From the NCBI GenBank assembly GCA_014607495.2, contig CP053153.1, positions 2,108,001-2,172,000 of the forward strand: a stretch of 64,000 bases of DNA, given 5' to 3'. Numbering within the stretch: the stretch's first letter is position 1; each line of letters begins with the position of its first letter. The stretch comes from Carposina sasakii (taxonomy: Eukaryota > Arthropoda > Insecta > Lepidoptera > Carposinidae). The notes under the pieces were generated by a model. It saw only the letters and a program-made list of their open reading frames with translations, was not told where the DNA came from and ran no database searches. Shown piece by piece: positions 63,661 through 64,000 of this stretch. The position numbers and the translations under genes are program-made.

Positions 63661-64000
63661 AAGTACATGTTTCTCCAAAAAATATGGCATGTACTATATA
63701 TTTAGTCTTTACAAAGTTTTCTACTAAATAAACAGGTCTGAATAACCTTTAGCCATTATCTTGTAGTAAATTCGGGGTGTTAGGTTTAACACCCTTTAGG
63801 GAAAGGTCTCTTTAGCTGGTTGGACGAGATAGCCCTAATATAGCACATGGGATCTAATCATGAAGTCACTGTCAAGAGGATATGTTCCATGGAATTTTGT
63901 TCGTGTAAATAGTGTCTGTTTTAGATAGCCAGTAATAATTACTTACTTACACTGTTCCATTTGCCCCTAATATACTATTATTTTCCTTACTTTATGAGAA
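63661..64000. other. Non-coding sequence to window end
   Basis: Nothing recognised. Confidence 0.4.

Noticed and set aside
1..64000. CRISPR array or bacterial operon features
   Set aside because: No regularly spaced short repeats with unique spacers; spliceosomal introns and insect-type transposons show a eukaryotic genome.

Overview
The window looks like a piece of a lepidopteran (moth or butterfly) nuclear genome. It is AT-rich and intron-rich, and it is crowded with short interspersed repeats of kinds familiar from Lepidoptera. I see no bacterial, viral-genome or organellar signals. The only host genes I can support are two paralogous fatty-acid elongases (ELOVL family) on the + strand. 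Gene 1 has six coding exons spread over 28 kb (9383-37622). Gene 2 has six coding exons within 3.4 kb (46570-49964). Exons 2-5 have matching lengths (191, 81, 163 and 137 nt) and matching intron phases, so the pair arose by tandem duplication of an intron-containing gene. Gene 1 lacks one base in exon 5, at the His codon of a conserved elongase motif. This is either a pseudogenising mutation or an assembly error.

Most of the rest is mobile DNA. A structurally complete Ty3/gypsy-type LTR retrotransposon (17064-21562, minus strand) sits in intron 1 of gene 1. Its two 202-bp LTRs appear identical and it has a 5-bp target duplication, so it is young. Its gag ends in a UGA-CUA-G context and continues in frame into protease, and protease and RT are linked by a -1 step at an A7 run. 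A second, old gypsy-type element (about 27996-32455) in intron 2 has lost most of its reverse transcriptase and is nested in a MITE. Between the two elongase genes lies a Transib DNA transposon (40006-43596). It has about 345-bp near-identical terminal inverted repeats that begin with CACAGTG, the same heptamer used by RAG recombinase, a 5-bp target duplication, and a RAG1-like transposase broken by one stop and one frameshift.

The smaller repeats include palindromic MITEs, several SINE-like families, RTE-like LINE tails, a LINE 3' fragment, and a family carrying a tRNA-like module at its 3' end. A GC-rich block of about 128 bp occurs three times in full and once in part, and encodes a 42-residue secreted-peptide-like ORF. 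That block is the most intriguing unexplained item.

Layout: 1-9.3 kb is an upstream repeat-rich desert. 9.4-37.6 kb is elongase gene 1 with its transposon-filled introns. 38-46 kb is an intergenic stretch with Transib. 46.2-50.9 kb is elongase gene 2 with a recognisable TATA/initiator promoter. 51-64 kb is a gene desert holding repeats and a few unique, GC-richer stretches that could be regulatory. All coordinates and motif calls come from reading by eye. Family assignments rest on motif recognition, not on searches.
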